A stretch of 7,207 nucleotides of DNA from an uncultured Pseudomonadales bacterium. GTDB lineage: Bacteria; Pseudomonadota; Gammaproteobacteria; Pseudomonadales; IMCC2047. The position numbers were made by a program, and so were the translations under genes. The notes under the pieces are model-generated. The model was not told where the DNA came from. It saw nothing but the letters and a program-made list of their open reading frames with translations, and ran no database searches. Positions 5,135 through 7,207 of the stretch are shown in pieces (within the stretch, counting starts at the first letter, position 1; the number at the start of each line of letters is the position of its first letter). The stretch is taken from contig CAMYKE010000060.1 in NCBI GenBank assembly GCA_947258895.1, forward strand, positions 1 to 7,207, given 5' to 3'.

Positions 5135-6073
5135 ATGAAAAAGCCGGACATAAAATTACCAATCTCGGACAATTCCAGAATACCAAAGGGTTACCTTGAT
5201 TCACTCGTATGGGAAGAAGAGACCGGGAAATATCTACTACGTATCGAGGCAGGCAATTATTGCTGCTTCGATAAGAACCTCACCAATGGACTGCACTGGC
5301 ATCAGTTTCATGAATTCTGTCTGGTGCTGGACGGCCATGGCCAATTTCAACATGGCGAAGATATTTATGGATTGAATGCTGGCGACCTGTTTCTAGCGGA
5401 TCCTCGGGTGCCACATGAAATCAGCTCCTATGAAAGCCGAGATCTTTTATTGGCATATTTCATGGTTGTCATCAAGCAATCTCCCTTACCGGTCTCGGGC
5501 GCATTGGAAGACCGATGGGTGGACCAATTCATAAAAGACCACGATATGCATAAATCCGGTCAGAACCGACTTGCGAGATACCTTGAATTATTTCAGGAAA
5601 AACACTTCGAATCCCATCACTCCTGGTATTTCCAAAGTCAGCACATGCGAAATCTGGTTTTGGAAATGATGATCGCACTGACCCGTTCCGGCACCGATAG
5701 CCTGCCGACGCCCATCGAAGCTCGATCGGATATCATACAGCGGGCCATAGAGTGGATTGAAGATCATATCGACCAACCAATCAAGGTGAAAGATTTGGCC
5801 GCTGCGATGCACTGCTCTGAGCGAACACTACGCAGGTTGTTTCATCGTCATATCGGCAAGGGAGTGCTTGAAGTGATTCACCAGCGTAAGATGTCCCACG
5901 CATGCATTCAGTTACTGATGCGATTTCCTGTCGAAGCCGTGGCCGAGCGCTGCGGGATGGAATCTCCATCTCATTTCAGCAGATTTTTTAAACAACACAT
6001 CGGGCTCTCCCCAAAAGCCTACCAGTCACGCTACGCGCCACGGGAAGGAGCCAGACAAACCACGCATGTCTAA
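5135..6073 (+). CDS. AraC-family transcriptional regulator with N-terminal cupin sensor domain
   Basis: Cytoplasmic one-component regulator, 312 residues, the usual AraC length. The N-terminal cupin domain is marked by LHWHQFHEFCLVLDGHGQ (53-70), AGDLFLADPRVPHEI (82-96) and candidate metal or ligand residues His54, His56, Glu60 and His94. The C-terminal AraC domain has helix-turn-helix one at KVKDLAAAMHCSERTLRRLF (217-236) and helix-turn-helix two at VEAVAERCGMESPSHFSRFF (266-285), followed by the hallmark GLSPKAYQSRY (290-300). The ATG at 5135 is preferred because AGGG stands seven bases upstream and the frame stays open; the ATG at 5131 is in another frame. It is divergent from the two PhyH oxygenase genes and probably activates them when its cupin binds the pathway substrate; the direct repeat 5091-5126 would be its operator. 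The inducer is unknown. The next gene converges from the right. Confidence 0.92.
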   Translation: MKKPDIKLPISDNSRIPKGYLDSLVWEEETGKYLLRIEAGNYCCFDKNLTNGLHWHQFHEFCLVLDGHGQFQHGEDIYGLNAGDLFLADPRVPHEISSYESRDLLLAYFMVVIKQSPLPVSGALEDRWVDQFIKDHDMHKSGQNRLARYLELFQEKHFESHHSWYFQSQHMRNLVLEMMIALTRSGTDSLPTPIEARSDIIQRAIEWIEDHIDQPIKVKDLAAAMHCSERTLRRLFHRHIGKGVLEVIHQRKMSHACIQLLMRFPVEAVAERCGMESPSHFSRFFKQHIGLSPKAYQSRYAPREGARQTTHV

Positions 6074-6093
6074 TAATATCAGCAGCGACCAGG

Positions 6094-6118
6094 CCCGGAA
6101 TTCGATACGGTTGCCGGG
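6094..6118. terminator. Weak stem-loop in the convergent gap
   Basis: CCCGG (6094-6098) pairs with CCGGG (6114-6118) around a 15-base loop, in the 57-bp gap where the AraC gene and the NmrA-type gene run toward each other. There is no T run on either side, so terminator function is doubtful; no better candidate is present in the gap. Confidence 0.2.
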
Positions 6119-6130
6119 TATTGCAGGGCT

Positions 6131-6985
6131 CTAGTCTTTCTGCGGCTTCAAGTGGCTAAAATAATCGCGCCAGCTTTGGTGAGGCCGACCGGCTGCTCGA
6201 TTGAAGTGGCTCGGATTATCCAATGCGCCCTCGAGAATCCCCTGGTAAATACCGCTGATTACCGTCCCGAGAAAATCACCCAGTTCCGCGATCCGTTCCG
6301 CTCGATACTCGTCTACGGTCATAGATCGATACTTCAAACCCAGGTCGAAGGCGTCGCTCAGGTATTCCGCCAACTGAGTCTGCGTGAGCGCTTCACCATG
6401 GAGGTTATAGGTGTTCCCGTTGTGCTGCGCTTCGCTCAACATTTTGGCATAGGCGAATCCCAGCTCGGAGCGGGTGGTGTAACCGCATTTGCCGTCGCCC
6501 GCACAATTGGCAATTTCACCGGCTGCGCGATAGTTGTCGATATACTCCACGTCCGGCTCGATATAGAGTCCATTGCGCCCAATGACCCAATCCAGGCCGC
6601 TGCTTTTGAGATCGGCTTCCGTTTGACGATTGCTCTGTACTACAGGAGAAAAGGCAGTCCCCTGTTCCGCTCCCTGAATGCTGGTGTAGACGATCTTTTT
6701 CACGCCAACCGCTTTCGCCGCACGAATGACATTACGGTGCTGATCAATGCGCTTGTCCGGCGCTTCCATTCCGGATACCAGTAAAATTTGATCCATCCCC
6801 GCCAGGGACGACTCGAGTTGACTATAGTTGCCGTAGTCTCCCGGGCGGATATCTACATCGAGGTCCCGGGCCTTTTCCGGTGTTCGTGCAAGACCGATGA
6901 GATTGCAGTCGCTAAGCTGTTCCCTGATAGCCTGAATAATCGCTCGCCCCAACTGGCCGCTGGCGCCGGTAACCGCAATGTTCAT
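6131..6985 (-). CDS. NmrA/QorB-type NAD(P)-binding oxidoreductase (atypical SDR)
   Basis: Cytoplasmic Rossmann-fold protein, 284 residues, matching the length of the QorB/YtfG-NmrA group of atypical short-chain dehydrogenases. The dinucleotide motif TGASGQLG (6-13) is at the extreme N-terminus. ARTPEKA (33-39) follows strand two, where NADP selectivity usually resides. Further marks are GDYGNYSQLESSLAGMDQ (49-66), LLVSGMEAPDKRIDQHRNVI (68-87), AAKAVGVKKIVYTSIQG (89-105), RNGLYIE (137-143) and AAGEIANCAGDGKCGYTTR (154-172); this order is the same as in E. coli QorB, a quinone reductase. The group also includes redox-sensing NmrA-like proteins without enzyme activity, so quinone reduction is only the best guess. 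The ATG has GAGGA ten bases upstream. It is convergent with the AraC gene and transcribed from its own promoter, which I could not place confidently. A role in the PhyH locus is possible but not shown. Confidence 0.85.
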   Translation of the reverse strand: MNIAVTGASGQLGRAIIQAIREQLSDCNLIGLARTPEKARDLDVDIRPGDYGNYSQLESSLAGMDQILLVSGMEAPDKRIDQHRNVIRAAKAVGVKKIVYTSIQGAEQGTAFSPVVQSNRQTEADLKSSGLDWVIGRNGLYIEPDVEYIDNYRAAGEIANCAGDGKCGYTTRSELGFAYAKMLSEAQHNGNTYNLHGEALTQTQLAEYLSDAFDLGLKYRSMTVDEYRAERIAELGDFLGTVISGIYQGILEGALDNPSHFNRAAGRPHQSWRDYFSHLKPQKD

Positions 6986-7207
6986 CGCATTGAATTCCTC
7001 TAGGTCAATTATTGGTCGGTTATCCGCGGACTATACAGCACTTCCATATGCTGCTTCCCGATGGCGAATACACAGAAGATTTCCGAGACAGGATGCGCTT
7101 TCCCGGTTGGCGGTACAATTGAGCTAGGAGCCTGTCGGACTTGGGATGAATCTACTGCGGAAAAGCCGCTCTTGTAATGAAGTGGGGACATATTTGGTAC
7201 TCTCCGT
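6986..7207. other. Non-coding right edge, possible repeated-element remnant
   Basis: Leader of the NmrA-type gene followed by about 200 bp with no supported gene. The GAGGA ribosome site lies at 6996-7000. Toward the edge, GAGCCTGTCGGACTTGGG (near 7128-7145) and GTGGGGACATATTT (near 7184-7197) resemble, from memory, sequences that recur at ends of insertion or REP-transposase elements. No transposase or matching inverted end is visible within the window, so this is only a hint. Confidence 0.3.

Noticed and set aside
6152..6784. 210-codon open frame on the plus strand
   Set aside because: It is the antisense shadow of the NmrA/QorB-type gene, which has a clear Rossmann motif and ribosome site; the plus-strand product has no recognisable motif.
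7004..7009. TTGACC on the minus strand as a -35 element for the NmrA-type gene
   Set aside because: It lies less than 25 bases from the start codon, leaving no room for a spacer, a -10 and a leader; it is probably not a promoter element.
7009..7191. 60-codon minus-strand open frame upstream of the NmrA-type gene
   Set aside because: No ribosome site and no recognisable domain, and it overlaps the probable leader and promoter of the downstream gene.

Overview
The window looks like a chromosomal piece of a free-living, probably marine, gammaproteobacterium. This is an inference from the gene families (AcuR/AcuI acrylate module, ViuB-type siderophore-interacting protein, QorB-like reductase) and mid-range GC; the sequence gives no species-level marker. 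There are no rRNA, tRNA or CRISPR features and no complete mobile element.

Left part (1-1559, minus strand, visibly GC-richer than the rest): a TetR-family repressor of the AcuR type is followed 52 bp downstream by acuI (acryloyl-CoA reductase), whose C-terminus is cut off by the window edge. The same 15-bp inverted repeat, TAGACCGATCGTCTA, occurs once in front of each gene and overlaps the -10 element by two bases in both places. This is a self-contained acrylate/DMSP-breakdown detoxification module with its own autorepressed promoters; the acuR promoter is placed so that the mRNA should be leaderless or nearly so.

Middle part (1560-3456): a 340-bp stretch without a convincing gene, then two minus-strand genes, a siderophore-interacting FAD/NADPH ferric reductase (SIP/ViuB family) and a GNAT acetyltransferase.

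Right part (3457-6073): the least-explained locus. Two different phytanoyl-CoA-dioxygenase (PhyH) family Fe(II)/2-oxoglutarate oxygenases with intact His-x-Asp...His triads lie in tandem on the minus strand. Divergent from them, across only 55 bp, is a cupin-AraC regulator. That short gap holds an imperfect direct repeat with an 18-bp period, a good candidate for the AraC-type operator controlling both directions. The locus looks like a ligand-induced two-oxygenase pathway of unknown substrate.

Right edge (6131-7207): a minus-strand NmrA/QorB-type NAD(P)H-binding oxidoreductase convergent with the AraC gene, then about 220 bp of non-coding sequence that may include a remnant of a repeated or insertion element.
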